A stretch of 64,000 nucleotides of DNA from Yersinia frederiksenii ATCC 33641 (GTDB lineage: Bacteria > Pseudomonadota > Gammaproteobacteria > Enterobacterales > Enterobacteriaceae). Made by a program: the position numbers and the translations under genes. The notes under the pieces were generated by a model. That model made no database searches and was not told where the DNA came from. It saw nothing but the letters and a program-made list of their open reading frames with translations. Below, one piece after another: positions 46,289 to 59,199 of this stretch; position 1 is the first letter of the stretch; every line of letters starts with the position of its first letter. The stretch is taken from assembly GCF_000754805.1 (NCBI RefSeq), contig NZ_KN150731.1:3397886-3461885 (forward strand), written 5' to 3'.

Positions 46289-47857
46289 TTACTTGCTGAC
46301 ACGGTCATAGTAGACCATATCTGCATTCAGACCTTGTTGGTAGCCTTTTACATTATCTCGCAATACAACTTGTGCCTTGGCTTGATCAATAAAGATGTAA
46401 GGCGAGTTCTGTTGCAGCTCTTGCTGCATTTGGGTGTAGAGAGCCGCGCGCTTAGCTGGATCGGCTTCTGCGACAGCGGCCAGTGTTTGCTTATTCAATT
46501 CAGGGATAACCCAGCCATTTAAGCCAGCAACCGTGCTGCTCTTACCGTCGTTATAGGCAAAGGCACTGGCGTTGGAGTGCGCATCGAAGTAATCAGGGAT
46601 CCACAGGCGAATAGCTGACTGATGCTGTTTGGCACGTACGCGGCCATAAACCTGGCTACCTGCAGCTGGCAGCAGCACCAATTTCACCCCACCTTGGGCA
46701 AAGCTGGCTTGCAGTGACTGAGCAATGGTAATAAATGGCGGTTTGTTCTCAACATCTAGTGTCAGTGTGGCATCTTTAATGCCTGCTTTAGCCAGAATTT
46801 CTTTGGCTTTAGCGGGATCAAAGGTAAATGGATTGCTCTCCAGTGCGCCCGGTAAACCGACCGGGAGGAAGCTTTGATGTACGAAATACTGGTCTTTCAG
46901 CAAGTCTTTAGTAATACCCTGGTAATCAACTAAATAGCGAGTAGCTTTCCAGAATTCTGGTTTGCTCAGAATTGGGTTGGCTGGATTGGCGGTGTTAAAG
47001 ACCAAATAGTTTTGTTCAGCTGATGGGATCTCAACAACTTTAACACCCGCTTGCGTTTTCAATGCTGCTGTCTGGTCTGGCCCTAATTCACGCGCGATAT
47101 CGGCATCACCTTGCTGAATCAGCAAACGGCGAGCACTTGGATCTGGCACGTTTTTGATAATGATATTTTTAATCAGTGGCTTATCGCCTGGTGACGTTGG
47201 GTTAGCATCCAGTACGATAGCTTGGTGCGGTTGATAAACACGCATTTTGAACGGCCCACTCCCTGCGGAGTGCATTTTCAACCAGGCATTGCCATAGTCA
47301 TCTTCTTTCACATTAGCAGTAACGGCTTTCTTATCCACAATCGAAGCAATCGGTGTCGATAAAATATTCAGGGCAACCGCCGGGCTGACATCAGCGCTCC
47401 AGCTCAGTTGCACAGTATTGTTATCAATCTTCTTCAGATTCTTCTCGATATTACTCGGATCCCAGCCCAGCACGTTGAGGATAAAGGCCGGTGAACGATT
47501 CATTTTGACCGCACGGGTGAAGGAGTAAATGACGTCATCGGCTTGTACTGGATTACCAGAGGAAAACACGGCTTTTGGGCGCAATTTTACAGTGAGTGTT
47601 TTGGCAGCAGCATCCCCTTGCCAACTTTCAGCAAGCACCGGTATCACTTGTGCCGGATTATCACGATCGGCCTGTACCAGACGTTGGTACAGACTTGGAA
47701 CAGTTTGAATACTGGATAATTCATTACTTTCAGCCGGGTCAAGGCTAACAATATCATCCAGGGATTGCACCACGACCAGAGTATCCGGAGGCGTTGCTGC
47801 CAGCGCGCTACCAGATAATGCTGTCAAAACCAATAATGACAGAATTTTAGCTTTCAT
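46289..47857 (-). CDS. Family-5 extracellular solute-binding protein of the peptide/nickel importer
   Basis: 522 aa. The signal peptide (KILSLLVLTALSGSALA) is cleaved before ATPPDTLVV, and the SBP_bac_5 fold is visible in SLDPAESNELSS and DDVIYSFTRAVKM. The open frame reaches 47887; ATG 47857 follows GGGAG and is preferred. It heads the five-gene operon down to 42781. The ligand could be a peptide, an opine or a metal chelate; no biosynthesis gene nearby settles this. Confidence 0.9.
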   Translation of the reverse strand: MKAKILSLLVLTALSGSALAATPPDTLVVVQSLDDIVSLDPAESNELSSIQTVPSLYQRLVQADRDNPAQVIPVLAESWQGDAAAKTLTVKLRPKAVFSSGNPVQADDVIYSFTRAVKMNRSPAFILNVLGWDPSNIEKNLKKIDNNTVQLSWSADVSPAVALNILSTPIASIVDKKAVTANVKEDDYGNAWLKMHSAGSGPFKMRVYQPHQAIVLDANPTSPGDKPLIKNIIIKNVPDPSARRLLIQQGDADIARELGPDQTAALKTQAGVKVVEIPSAEQNYLVFNTANPANPILSKPEFWKATRYLVDYQGITKDLLKDQYFVHQSFLPVGLPGALESNPFTFDPAKAKEILAKAGIKDATLTLDVENKPPFITIAQSLQASFAQGGVKLVLLPAAGSQVYGRVRAKQHQSAIRLWIPDYFDAHSNASAFAYNDGKSSTVAGLNGWVIPELNKQTLAAVAEADPAKRAALYTQMQQELQQNSPYIFIDQAKAQVVLRDNVKGYQQGLNADMVYYDRVSK

Positions 47858-48622
<765 letters not shown>

Positions 48623-48648
48623 GCTAGTTGGTTGGGTTTTATAACAGA

Positions 48649-48678
48649 AAAGGCCAAACAGTGACTGTATTGGCCTTT
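48649..48678. terminator. Bidirectional terminator tabA / argI
   Basis: AAAGGCCAA-ACAGT (48649-48662) pairs with ACTGT-TTGGCCTTT (48664-48678) with one bulged base, giving a 14-bp stem with A- and T-ends on both strands. It lies between the two convergent genes. Confidence 0.85.
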
Positions 48679-48694
48679 GCTATGCTAACTATTT

Positions 48695-49702
48695 TTATGC
48701 ATTACACAGAGTAGCGACCATCACGGCTTTGATGGTGTGCAGGCGGTTTTCTGCCTGATCAAACACAATGCTGTGTGCGGATTCAAAGACTTCTTCCGTC
48801 ACTTCGATGCCATTCGGCAAGTCATAAAGCTCTGCCATCTGTTTGCCAACAATGGTTTGGTCATCGTGGAATGCTGGCAGGCAGTGCAGGAATTTAACCT
48901 GCGGGTTGCCCGTCAATTTCACCACATTCATATTGACCTGATAAGGTTTTAACAGAGCCACACGCTCCTGCCATACCTCTTTCGGCTCACCCATTGAGAC
49001 CCAAACATCGGTATACAGGAAGTCAGCCCCTTTTACCCCCTCAGCAATATCTTCTGTCAGGGTGATTTTGCCACCCGTCTTTTGCGCCTGAGCCTGACAA
49101 GCTGCCACCAGTTTGGCCTCGGGCCAGCACGCTTTTGGCGCGACCAAACGTAAATCCATCCCCACCAAAGCCGCGGCTTCCAGCATGGTGTTGCCCATGT
49201 TATTACGAGCATCGCCGAGATAAGCAAACTTCATGTCACTCAGCGGCTTACCTGGCAAGTGCTCCTGCATAGTCAGTAAATCAGCCAGCAATTGGGTAGG
49301 GTGGAATTCATTCGTCAGACCATTCCATACCGGGACACCTGCAAATTCTGCCAGTGTTTCGACCACTTGCTGGCCGTGACCACGATACTGAATACCGTCA
49401 TACATACGGCCCAAGACTCTGGCGGTATCTTTAATGGACTCTTTATGCCCAATTTGGCTCCCACCTGGGCCGAGGTAAGTCACGCGTGCACCTTGATCAT
49501 ATGCGGCAACTTCGAAAGAGCATCGAGTACGGGTCGAGTCTTTTTCGAAGATGAGCGCGATATTCTTACCTACCAATTTTTGCTGTTCATTGCCGGATTT
49601 CTTGGCTTGCTTCAACTCAGCAGCTAACGCCAGCAGGGCTGTTATCTCGGCGGGGGTAAAATCCAGTAACCTCAGAAAGTGACGTTTATAGAACTGACTC
49701 AT
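48695..49702 (-). CDS. argI: Ornithine carbamoyltransferase ArgI
   Basis: Converts ornithine and carbamoyl phosphate to citrulline in arginine synthesis. Length is 335 aa. The carbamoyl-phosphate motif STRTR lies in [14 protein letters not shown], and the ornithine site [11 protein letters not shown] near residue 273. The open frame extends to 49753; [17 protein letters not shown] at 49702 matches the family start. A double ARG box upstream indicates ArgR repression. Confidence 0.96.
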   Translation of the reverse strand: MSQFYKRHFLRLLDFTPAEITALLALAAELKQAKKSGNEQQKLVGKNIALIFEKDSTRTRCSFEVAAYDQGARVTYLGPGGSQIGHKESIKDTARVLGRMYDGIQYRGHGQQVVETLAEFAGVPVWNGLTNEFHPTQLLADLLTMQEHLPGKPLSDMKFAYLGDARNNMGNTMLEAAALVGMDLRLVAPKACWPEAKLVAACQAQAQKTGGKITLTEDIAEGVKGADFLYTDVWVSMGEPKEVWQERVALLKPYQVNMNVVKLTGNPQVKFLHCLPAFHDDQTIVGKQMAELYDLPNGIEVTEEVFESAHSIVFDQAENRLHTIKAVMVATLCNA

Positions 49703-49779
49703 CTGTTCATCTCCTTGTGGCCCAACATCTTTGATGTTTAGCGCCAACATCAATTACGTTGAGTTTAATTTAACTTCAA

Positions 49780-49818
49780 TATGAATTTAAATTCAATTTA
49801 TACGTATAAATATGCAAT
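49780..49818. promoter_or_regulatory. Double ARG box (ArgR operator) for argI, shared with rraB promoter region
   Basis: Box 1 at 49780-49797 reads TATGAATTTAAATTCAAT, a full match to WNTGAATWWWWATTCANW. Box 2 at 49801-49818 reads TACGTATAAATATGCAAT with three departures. They are 3 bp apart, the standard spacing for one ArgR hexamer. The pair lies 78-116 bp upstream of argI and 101-139 bp upstream of rraB. Confidence 0.88.
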
Positions 49819-49918
49819 TACAACCCCAATCAACAAATCTTTCTCGTTTGTAGTGGAGGCAACCGCGCGGGTGTGGGAAAATAGCGCAATACAAAGCCCA
49901 TTGACTGAGGATAAAGGC

Positions 49919-50347
49919 ATGGCAAACCGCGAAATGCTAGACGAACAACGTGACGAGACTCGCCTGATCATCGAAGAACTGCTGGAAGATGGCAGCGATC
50001 CGGATGCGCTGTACACCATTGAACACCACCTTTCAGCCGAGAAGTTCGAAGTGCTGGAAAAAGCTGCCGTTGAAGCATTCAAGCTGGGTTATGAAGTGAC
50101 CGATGCTGAAGAGCTGGAAGTGGAAGATGGCTCTGTGGTGATGTGCTGTGATGTGATAAGTGAAGTTGCTCTGAATGCCGAAATTATTGATGCGCAGGTA
50201 GAACAGTTGATTGCGCTCGCTGAAACCTGTGGCGTGAATTACGACGGTTGGGGAACTTACTATGAAGATCCTAACGGCGAAGATGAAGACGGCGAGTTCG
50301 ACGACGAAGAGTTGATTGATGAGGATGACGACGGTAAGCGTCACTAA
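49919..50347 (+). CDS. rraB: Regulator of ribonuclease E activity RraB
   Basis: Small acidic protein that binds and inhibits RNase E. Length is 142 aa. [20 protein letters not shown] and [18 protein letters not shown] match, and the C-terminus is strongly acidic. An open frame runs from 49781, but the conserved [15 protein letters not shown] starts at ATG 49919 after GAGG/AAAGG. It is divergent from argI, and an ERIC follows the stop. Confidence 0.95.
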   Translation: MANREMLDEQRDETRLIIEELLEDGSDPDALYTIEHHLSAEKFEVLEKAAVEAFKLGYEVTDAEELEVEDGSVVMCCDVISEVALNAEIIDAQVEQLIALAETCGVNYDGWGTYYEDPNGEDEDGEFDDEELIDEDDDGKRH

Positions 50348-50348
50348 C

Positions 50349-50474
50349 ATCCCCTGCGTGCTTGAAATCGCAGGGTTGTTAGCTTCGTTCGCTCACCCGA
50401 ATCACTTACTGATGTAAGCTCATCGGGGTTCGTTCTCTTGCTGCCTACCTGCAATTCCAATGACTTTGGGGATG
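50349..50474 (-). repeat. ERIC element (reverse) between rraB and yjgM, plus an end fragment
   Basis: A 126-bp copy from CATCCCCTGCGTGCTTG to GACTTTGGGGATG. It is followed at about 50473-50495 by a second ERIC end (ATGCCCTGCGTACTTAAAG), so one copy has been partly duplicated. It lies in the 3' regions of two convergent genes. Confidence 0.88.
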
Positions 50475-50533
50475 CCCTGCGTACTTAAAGTCATTAGCAA
50501 ATAATATCAGGGTGCTTAATGTGCCCTGAATAA

Positions 50534-51037
50534 TTACAGTTTTTTCAACATAGTCACTTCACAATCGACATGGCCGGTATTGCCCAGCGAACGGTCGATA
50601 TGCTCAAAACCTAACTTTTCATATAAACCGATGGCACTGGTTAGGCTAGCGGTGGTTTCCAAATAGCAGCGACCAAACCCCTGTTGGCGAGCAAACTCTA
50701 GCGCCTGCAGTGCCAATTGCTTAGCGAGCCCCTTGCCGCGCAAGATCGGTAGGAAATACATTTTCTGTAATTCACAAAGGTCAGCTTCACCGCCAGACAG
50801 CGGTGCTACACCACCCCCACCCGCAATCCGACCATCCACCTCAATAACCCAATATGCGCTACGTGGCTGACTATACAACTCATATAAGTGATCCAGATTG
50901 GGATCAGACACGGTATAGCCCTTATCTGCCGTTAGGCCAAACTCAGCCGAAACGTCGCGGATAACATTAGCGATAGCAAGATTATCAGCGGCAGTGATAG
51001 GGCGCACCAGCAGGCGGATAGGTGTAGCTGTGGTCAT
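50534..51037 (-). CDS. yjgM: GNAT-family amino-acid N-acetyltransferase YjgM
   Basis: 167-aa acetyltransferase. The acetyl-CoA site is [21 protein letters not shown], and [24 protein letters not shown] follows. The E. coli orthologue (YjgM, also called AaaT or OatA) acetylates amino acids such as methionine or O-acetylserine, as I recall. Same neighbourhood as in E. coli between rraB and valS. Confidence 0.88.
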   Translation of the reverse strand: MTTATPIRLLVRPITAADNLAIANVIRDVSAEFGLTADKGYTVSDPNLDHLYELYSQPRSAYWVIEVDGRIAGGGGVAPLSGGEADLCELQKMYFLPILRGKGLAKQLALQALEFARQQGFGRCYLETTASLTSAIGLYEKLGFEHIDRSLGNTGHVDCEVTMLKKL

Positions 51038-51117
51038 GGCGTATTACTCTATAAATCGAATGGTAATAACTTAGTAATAATCTGTAATACCATTGAATGA
51101 CGCAAAGAGGCAATGAT

Positions 51118-51154
51118 AAAAAAACAGCGGGTATCATGAATATCCCGCTGTTTT
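51118..51154 (-). terminator. Terminator after valS
   Basis: AAACAGCGGG-AT pairs with AT-CCCGCTGTTT around a short loop; on the minus strand the stem is followed by a T-run (A-run at 51118-51124 on plus). It closes the pepA-holC-valS transcript. Confidence 0.88.
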
Positions 51155-51176
51155 GGTTTGGTGAGTCGCAGATTAA

Positions 51177-54074
51177 TTACAGTGCGGCGATAACTGCCTG
51201 CTGCTCAATTAATTTTTGCTTGGCTTCAGCACAGGCGGCCATTCTTTCGCGCTCTTTGGCAACGACGGCTTCTGGCGCGCGCGCCACAAAACCTTCGTTA
51301 CTCAATTTGCTTTCGATGCGCTCAATCTCGGCTTCCAGCTTCGCCACTTCTTTTGCCAGCCTTTCCAGTTCGGTCGCTTTATCAATCAGACCGGCCATGG
51401 GGATCAACACTTCAGCACCCTCAACCAATTTGGTCACGGATACCGGGCCTTTATCACCCTCTGCTAACAAGGTGAGAGAGGAGAGGCGTGCCAATGACTG
51501 GATGAAGCTTTGGTTTTCCAGCACGCGACGTTGGGCGTCGGCACTGGCACCACGCAGCATCACTTCCAGTGGTTTACCCGGTGCGATGTTCATTTCTGCA
51601 CGGATATTACGCACGGCAATGATAGTCTGCTTGATCCACTCCAAATCACTTAGGGCTTTCTCATCGACCTGACTGGCGTCATATTCTGGGAAAGGCTGCA
51701 ACATAATGGTGTCCGCAGTAATGCCTTTCAGGGTTTTAACCCGCTGCCAGATAGTCTCAGTGATATAAGGAATAATAGGATGCGCCAGACGTAACAGTGC
51801 TTCCAATACCTCAATCAGGGTGTGGCGAGTCCCGCGCAGTTCAGCTTGCGAACCACTGTTCATCACCGGCTTGGTCAGTTCCAGATACCAGTCGCAGAAC
51901 TGGTTCCAGGTGAATTCATACAGAATACCGGCTGCCAGATCGAAGCGATAAGTGTCCATCGCTTCACGGTAGGCTTTAATGGTCTGATTGAATTCAGCCA
52001 GAATCCAGCGGTCAGCCAGTGACAGCACCATCTCGCCGCCATTCTGCCCACAATCTTGTCCTTCAGTGTTCATCAGCACGAAACGGCTGGCGTTCCACAG
52101 CTTATTACAGAAGTTGCGATAACCTTCCAGGCGCTTCATGTCCCAGTTGATATCACGGCCAGTGGAGGCCAATGCAGCCAAGGTAAAGCGCAGGGCATCA
52201 GTACCGTGTGGTTCAATCCCGTTCGGGAACTGTTTCTCGGTACGTTTGCGGATTTTCTCAGCCAGTTGTGGCTGCATCATGTTTCCGGTACGTTTTTCCA
52301 GCAGCTCTTCCAGCGAAATGCCATCAACCATATCCAGCGGGTCAATAACGTTTCCTTTGGACTTGGACATTTTCTGCCCTTCGTCATCGCGGATAAGGCC
52401 GGTCATATACACTGTTTTAAACGGCACTTGCGGCTTGCCATTTTCATCTTTCATAAAGTGCATGGTCAGCATGATCATGCGAGCAATCCAGAAGAAAATA
52501 ATGTCGAAGCCACTGACCACCACACTGGTCGGATGGAAAGTTTTCAGTGCTGCTGTTTGCTCAGGCCAGCCCAGTGTGGAGAAAGTCCACAGGCCGGATG
52601 AGAACCAGGTATCCAGTACGTCTTCATCTTGACGCAGTGCGACATCTGCCCCCAAATTATTCTCACGGCGTACTTCCGCTTCATCGCGGCCAACGTACAC
52701 GTTACCCTGCTCGTCATACCAAGCTGGAATGCGGTGGCCCCACCACAATTGACGGGAGATACACCAGTCTTGGATATCACGCATCCACGAGTAATACATA
52801 TTTTCGTACTGCTTAGGTACGAATTGGATCTCGCCGTTTTCGACTGCTTCAATGGCGACTTTGGCCAGTGGAGCGGTGCGAACATACCATTGGTCGGTCA
52901 GCATCGGTTCAATCACCACGCCGCCACGGTCACCATAAGGAACCGTCAGGTCATGGGGTTTAATCTCTTCCAACAGGCCGAGTTTATCGAATTCAGCCAC
53001 CACTGCTTTACGGGCAGCAAAGCGCTCCAGACCTTGGAACTGGGCTGGAATTGCGCTACTGCAAGCATCGGTAGCTTCACCGTTGGTATCGAACACTTCA
53101 GCTTCTGCGCGGATATCACCGTCGAAAGTCAAAATGTTGATCATAGGCAGGGCGTGGCGCTTACCGACTTCATAGTCATTAAAGTCGTGGGCGGGGGTGA
53201 TTTTCACGCAACCGGTGCCTTTTTCCATATCGGCGTGTTCATCACCGAGGATCGGAATACGGCGACCGACCAGCGGCAAGATCACTTCTTTGCCGATCAG
53301 ATCTTTGTAACGCGGATCTTCTGGGTTTACCGCAACACCGGTATCACCCAGCACGGTTTCCGGGCGGGTGGTGGCGACGACCAGATAATCTTTACCTTCA
53401 GCGGTTTTAGCACCATCAGCCAGAGGGTAGCGCAAATGCCACATTGAACCTTTGGATTCGCGGTTTTCCACTTCCAAATCAGAGATAGCGGTACGCAGCT
53501 TAGGATCCCAGTTCACCAGGCGTTTGCCACGGTAAATCAGATCTTCTTTATGCAAACGGACAAACACTTCTTTAACCGCGTTGGACAGGCCTTCGTCCAT
53601 GGTGAAACGCTCACGTTCCCAATCCACGGAGTTACCCAAGCGGCGCATCTGACGAGTAATGGTGCCGCCAGATTCACCTTTCCATTCCCAAATTTTATCG
53701 ATAAACGCATCACGGCCATAATCGTGACGGGTTTTGCCTTCTTCTGCGGCAATCTTGCGCTCAACAACCATCTGGGTCGCGATACCGGCGTGGTCGGTAC
53801 CGGCTTGCCACAAGGTATTTTTACCTTGCATGCGCTGATAGCGAATCAAGGTATCCATGATGGTTTGCTGGAATGCGTGGCCCATATGCAAACTGCCGGT
53901 CACATTCGGCGGCGGGATCATAATGCAGTAGCTTTCTTTGCTGGTATCGCCGTTCGGCTTGAAATAACCCTGCTTTTCCCAATGCTCATACAGCGGCTGC
54001 TCGATCTCTTGCGGGCTGTATGTTTTATCGAGGGATGGCTCAGCTTTGTCGATATTAGAAGGTGTGTTTTCCAT
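51177..54074 (-). CDS. valS: Valyl-tRNA synthetase ValS
   Basis: Class I aminoacyl-tRNA synthetase, 965 aa. The HIGH-type motif is HMGHA, the KMSKS motif is [10 protein letters not shown], and an editing domain (residues about 220-350; [12 protein letters not shown]) is present. The anticodon domain and a C-terminal coiled coil ([21 protein letters not shown] region) follow. It carries about 14 extra N-terminal residues compared with E. coli. It ends the pepA-holC-valS operon. Confidence 0.97.
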   Translation of the reverse strand: MENTPSNIDKAEPSLDKTYSPQEIEQPLYEHWEKQGYFKPNGDTSKESYCIMIPPPNVTGSLHMGHAFQQTIMDTLIRYQRMQGKNTLWQAGTDHAGIATQMVVERKIAAEEGKTRHDYGRDAFIDKIWEWKGESGGTITRQMRRLGNSVDWERERFTMDEGLSNAVKEVFVRLHKEDLIYRGKRLVNWDPKLRTAISDLEVENRESKGSMWHLRYPLADGAKTAEGKDYLVVATTRPETVLGDTGVAVNPEDPRYKDLIGKEVILPLVGRRIPILGDEHADMEKGTGCVKITPAHDFNDYEVGKRHALPMINILTFDGDIRAEAEVFDTNGEATDACSSAIPAQFQGLERFAARKAVVAEFDKLGLLEEIKPHDLTVPYGDRGGVVIEPMLTDQWYVRTAPLAKVAIEAVENGEIQFVPKQYENMYYSWMRDIQDWCISRQLWWGHRIPAWYDEQGNVYVGRDEAEVRRENNLGADVALRQDEDVLDTWFSSGLWTFSTLGWPEQTAALKTFHPTSVVVSGFDIIFFWIARMIMLTMHFMKDENGKPQVPFKTVYMTGLIRDDEGQKMSKSKGNVIDPLDMVDGISLEELLEKRTGNMMQPQLAEKIRKRTEKQFPNGIEPHGTDALRFTLAALASTGRDINWDMKRLEGYRNFCNKLWNASRFVLMNTEGQDCGQNGGEMVLSLADRWILAEFNQTIKAYREAMDTYRFDLAAGILYEFTWNQFCDWYLELTKPVMNSGSQAELRGTRHTLIEVLEALLRLAHPIIPYITETIWQRVKTLKGITADTIMLQPFPEYDASQVDEKALSDLEWIKQTIIAVRNIRAEMNIAPGKPLEVMLRGASADAQRRVLENQSFIQSLARLSSLTLLAEGDKGPVSVTKLVEGAEVLIPMAGLIDKATELERLAKEVAKLEAEIERIESKLSNEGFVARAPEAVVAKERERMAACAEAKQKLIEQQAVIAAL

Positions 54075-54087
54075 TTTATTTTTTATT

Positions 54088-54537
54088 TCAATTAGTTGGC
54101 GGCGTTGCCGTAGTCAATTGGAAGCCGACGCTGCGATAAGACTTATATCGGTCGCGCGCCAACTGTTTCAAATTTTCTTCGTAAGGGACGAAGTCTACCA
54201 CTTCATGGAAAGCAGTGGCAAAACCTGCGAACTCTGGCAGCAGGCTAATAAGGAGGTCACGAGGGGAATTTCCGCGTCGTTCTGGCCATGACAGTTCAAC
54301 TGGTGCGCCATATTTTGGCCCTTCACCCGCTAAATTATGAGGCACAAATTGCTCAGGTGCACGTTGCCATAGGGCTTCATCCAGCCGTTGGGCCTGCTCC
54401 TGACTTTCACAAGCGATCAGCACCCGTTTGCCTGCCCGCCAACGAGCAGCGGCAACCTCGCAGGCCAACGCTTCATGAGCACGCAGCTCACCCACGGGCG
54501 TGTCGTGTTCGAGCAGATAAAAGGTGGCGTTCTTCAT
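54088..54537 (-). CDS. holC: DNA polymerase III chi subunit HolC
   Basis: Chi subunit of the clamp loader, which with psi contacts SSB. Length is 149 aa. [39 protein letters not shown] and [20 protein letters not shown] match. Its first codons lie in a tandem-duplicated block that contains an ERIC; the second copy of the start codon, at 54700, leads only to M-K-V-stop. Confidence 0.95.
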   Translation of the reverse strand: MKNATFYLLEHDTPVGELRAHEALACEVAAARWRAGKRVLIACESQEQAQRLDEALWQRAPEQFVPHNLAGEGPKYGAPVELSWPERRGNSPRDLLISLLPEFAGFATAFHEVVDFVPYEENLKQLARDRYKSYRSVGFQLTTATPPTN

Positions 54538-54857
54538 AGGTTCTCAGCACCCTTCGTCCTTGACGCCGCAGGGTTGTTGGCTACTCTCACTCACCCGAAT
54601 CACTGACTGATGTCAGCTCATCGAGATGAGTTCGTTTGCCGCCTACCTGCAACACCAATGACTTTGGGTATATATCAAATGGAATATATCAAACCTTCAT
54701 AGGTTCTCAGCACCCTTCGTCCTTGACGCCGCAGGGTTGTTGGCTACTCTCACTCACCCGAATCACTGACTGATGTCAGCTCATCGGGATGAGTACGTTT
54801 GCCGCCTATCTGCAACACCAATGACTCTGGGTGTATATCAAATGGAATATATCAAAC
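54532..54857 (-). repeat. 163-bp tandem duplication, each unit holding an ERIC element
   Basis: Unit 1 is 54532-54694 and unit 2 is 54695-54857, identical apart from a handful of substitutions. Each begins CTTCATAGGTTCTCAG and ends GGAATATATCAAAC. Within each, an ERIC in reverse orientation runs from CACCCTTCG to GACTTTGGGTATA or its variant (about 54548-54673 and 54711-54836). The block fills the whole pepA-holC space, so the operon mRNA carries two ERICs in a row. Confidence 0.93.
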
Positions 54858-54859
54858 AA

Positions 54860-56386
<1,527 letters not shown>

Positions 56387-56650
56387 TTAAAGACAAAGGC
56401 GGGAGCTACGGCTAGAATGTAGCACTCCGCAACGATCTCTCTCCGTTGTGTTAACGACGTGTGTTAACCTTAACGGCATAAGTTGTTTTGTTTTGGCGAC
56501 TATAAGCATGTTCCTATAGGACACCTAAACGCTAGATGCTGTAATACTATTTTAGCTGTGAAGGTTGCCATATGATGAGAATAAATGGCGGATTAACGAT
56601 GAAACTATCGATTTTCCTGCAAAAAGACAAGTTTTCACAGGCGTATTAGC

Positions 56651-57745
56651 GTGATCATCATTAGATATCTGGTACGGGAAACACTTAAGAGCCAAATTGC
56701 GATTCTGTTCATCCTGCTATTAATCTTCTTTAGCCAGAAGTTAGTTCGGATATTAGGCGCTGCGGTCGATGGTGAAATCCCGACAAACTTGGTTTTATCC
56801 CTTTTAGGGCTTGGCGTGCCAGAAATGGCGCAACTTATCCTGCCATTGAGTTTATTCCTTGGCTTGCTCATGACTTTGGGAAAATTGTATACGGAGAGTG
56901 AAATCACCGTGATGCATGCCTGCGGCATGGGTAAGAAGTCCTTAATTATGGCAGCATTGATTTTGGCGCTGGTCACCTCGGCGCTCGCTGCAGTTAACAC
57001 TATTTGGCTAGGGCCTTGGTCGTCTAAACATCAAGATGAAGTCTTGACTGATGCCAGAGCGAACCCGAGCCTGGCCGCCTTGGCTGGCGGGCAGTTCAAA
57101 TCTTCAACTGATGGCAATTCAGCCTTATTTATCGGTAATGTGTCGGGCAAAGAGTTTAACCGTGTATTTTTGGCACAATTGCGGCCAAACGGTAATCAGC
57201 GCCCCTCGGTTGTAGTGGCTGACAGTGGTCATATGACTGAACGGCCTGATGGCTCACAAGTGGTTATCTTGAACAAAGGTACTCGCTATGAAGGCACTGC
57301 GCTATTGCGTGACTTCCGCATCACCGATTTTGTCGACTATCAGACAATCATTGGTCATCAGGAAGTTCAGCAAGATAACTCAGTGGCAGAACAGATGACA
57401 ATGCGCCAGTTGTGGCACGCCACCGAGCCTGATGCTCGTGCTGAATTCCACTGGCGTCTGACACTGATTGTATCGGTAGTGATAATGGCATTGCTGGTGG
57501 TGCCGTTGAGCGTGGTCAACCCACGTCAGGGACGAGTATTAAGCATGCTACCGGCCATGTTGCTGTATCTGATTTTCTTCCTACTGCAAACTTCGCTGCG
57601 CTCCAATGCCAGTAAAGGCAAATTGGACCCGCTAGTATGGCTATGGGCAGTGAACGGTGCTTATTTGGCTCTGGCCGTGTTGTTAAACCTGTGGGACAGC
57701 CTGGCTGCCCGTAAGTTACGCGCCCGTTTGAGAGGTATTTTCTGA
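56651..57745 (+). CDS. lptF: LPS export ABC permease LptF
   Basis: Inner-membrane permease of the LptB2FGC lipopolysaccharide extractor, 364 aa. Three N-terminal helices, a periplasmic beta-jellyroll (residues about 120-260) and three C-terminal helices are visible. The start is GTG at 56651 (MIIIRYLVRETLKSQ). It overlaps lptG by one base. The 279-bp gap to pepA holds both promoters and nothing else I recognise. Confidence 0.96.
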   Translation: MIIIRYLVRETLKSQIAILFILLLIFFSQKLVRILGAAVDGEIPTNLVLSLLGLGVPEMAQLILPLSLFLGLLMTLGKLYTESEITVMHACGMGKKSLIMAALILALVTSALAAVNTIWLGPWSSKHQDEVLTDARANPSLAALAGGQFKSSTDGNSALFIGNVSGKEFNRVFLAQLRPNGNQRPSVVVADSGHMTERPDGSQVVILNKGTRYEGTALLRDFRITDFVDYQTIIGHQEVQQDNSVAEQMTMRQLWHATEPDARAEFHWRLTLIVSVVIMALLVVPLSVVNPRQGRVLSMLPAMLLYLIFFLLQTSLRSNASKGKLDPLVWLWAVNGAYLALAVLLNLWDSLAARKLRARLRGIF

Positions 57746-58815
57746 TGTTTGGCGTATTAGACCGTTATATCGGGCGGACTATCCTCAATACTATCTTGAT
57801 GACCTTATTCATGCTGGTGTCGTTATCCGGCATCATCAAGTTTGTCGAACAACTGCGTAGAGTAGGGCAGGGTGATTACTCAGCCGCTTCGGCCGGGATG
57901 TTTACCCTACTAACTGTGCCAAAAGATATTGAGATTTTCTTCCCGATGGCTGCGCTGTTAGGGGCGTTGTTGGGTTTGGGGTCACTGGCTACCCGTAGTG
58001 AATTGGTTGTTATGCAAGCCTCTGGTTTTACTCGGATGCAGATTGCCGCCTCGGTGATGAAAACCGCTATTCCACTCGTGTTGCTTACCATGGCGATCGG
58101 TGAGTGGGTTGCACCACAAGGCGAGCAAATGGCGCGTAACTTCCGTGCACAGCAAATGTACGGCGGTTCATTGTTGTCGACGCAATCTGGCTTGTGGGCG
58201 AAAGACGGCTCCGACTTTATTTATATCCAGCGGGTGTCGGGCGACAAAGAGCTCACAGGGGTCAATATTTATCATTTTGATAAACAGGATCGTTTGCTCT
58301 CGGTTCGCTATGCGGCAACCGCCACTTTTGAAGACAATTTGTGGCGTTTATCGCAAGTTGATGAATCTGACCTAAGTAATCCTAATAAGGTGACTGGCTC
58401 GCAGACATTAACCGGTGAATGGAAAACTAACCTAACACCTGAGAAGCTGGGTGTGGTTGCCATGAATCCTGATTCACTCTCCATCAGTGGATTACATGAT
58501 TACAGTAAATACCTGCGACAAAGTGGCCAGGAGTCGAACCGCTACGAACTGAACATGTGGGGCAAGATATTTGCGCCATTCTCGGTTGCGGTAATGATGC
58601 TGATGGCTCTGTCATTTATATTTGGTCCATTACGCAGCGTGCCAATGGGGGTTCGGGTCGTCACCGGTATTTTCTTTGGCTTTGTTTTCTACGTATTGGA
58701 TCAAATTTTTGGCCCACTTAGCTTGGTTTACAACATCCCACCGGTCATTGGTGCGTTGCTGCCTAGTATACTTTTCCTCCTAATCAGTGTTTATTTGCTG
58801 CTAAAACGGCGTTGA
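57745..58815 (+). CDS. lptG: LPS export ABC permease LptG
   Basis: Partner permease of LptF, 356 aa, same architecture. It begins MFGVLDRYIGRTILNTI, and the C-terminus has the family stretch NIPPVIGALLPSILFLL. The ATG overlaps the lptF stop (TGATG). Last gene before leuX. Confidence 0.96.
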   Translation: MFGVLDRYIGRTILNTILMTLFMLVSLSGIIKFVEQLRRVGQGDYSAASAGMFTLLTVPKDIEIFFPMAALLGALLGLGSLATRSELVVMQASGFTRMQIAASVMKTAIPLVLLTMAIGEWVAPQGEQMARNFRAQQMYGGSLLSTQSGLWAKDGSDFIYIQRVSGDKELTGVNIYHFDKQDRLLSVRYAATATFEDNLWRLSQVDESDLSNPNKVTGSQTLTGEWKTNLTPEKLGVVAMNPDSLSISGLHDYSKYLRQSGQESNRYELNMWGKIFAPFSVAVMMLMALSFIFGPLRSVPMGVRVVTGIFFGFVFYVLDQIFGPLSLVYNIPPVIGALLPSILFLLISVYLLLKRR

Positions 58816-58859
58816 TGGCGGTTTTTTCAACACTTAGACTAAACATGATGGGATAACAG

Positions 58860-58887
58860 TTGCATGCGGATCTCAGGTAAGTATAAT
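58860..58887 (+). promoter_or_regulatory. Promoter of the tRNA-Leu gene
   Basis: TTGCAT (58860-58865), 16 bp, TATAAT (58882-58887), then a C/G-containing discriminator. The tRNA starts 29 bp further on. Confidence 0.7.
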
Positions 58888-58916
58888 TCACCTCGTTCTC
58901 CGCATACTACTTCAGT

Positions 58917-59001
58917 GCCGAAGTGGCGAAATCGGTAGACGCAGTTGACTCAAAATCAACCGCCGCGAGGCATGCCGGTTCGATTCCGGCCTTCGGCACC
59001 A
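58917..59001 (+). tRNA. leuX: tRNA-Leu (anticodon CAA)
   Basis: 85 nt including encoded CCA. The acceptor stem GCCGAAG pairs with CTTCGGC, the anticodon loop ACTCAAAATC carries CAA, there is a long variable arm (class II), and the T-loop is GTTCGATTC. It matches E. coli leuX, a well-known integration site for islands. The integrase 200 bp downstream indicates that the 3' end of this gene is the attL of an inserted element. Confidence 0.97.
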
Positions 59002-59014
59002 TTAGTATGTAAAT

Positions 59015-59038
59015 AGACCTCAACTGAGGTCTTTTTTT
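59015..59038 (+). terminator. Terminator after leuX
   Basis: AGACCTCA and TGAGGTCT (59015-59032) form an almost perfect palindrome followed by seven T. Confidence 0.88.
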
Positions 59039-59199
59039 ATGCCTAAAATCCAGTCTCCGCAAGGCTCCTCTCGCTTTTTCAGTCAACATAAGTCAACCTG
59101 ATTCAATCTACATCAACTTACTGATGCGGGTACAAATGCGGGTATATCCCGGTTCGATAATGTTTGTACCCACACAGAACCCTTGAAAGGATACTCAAT

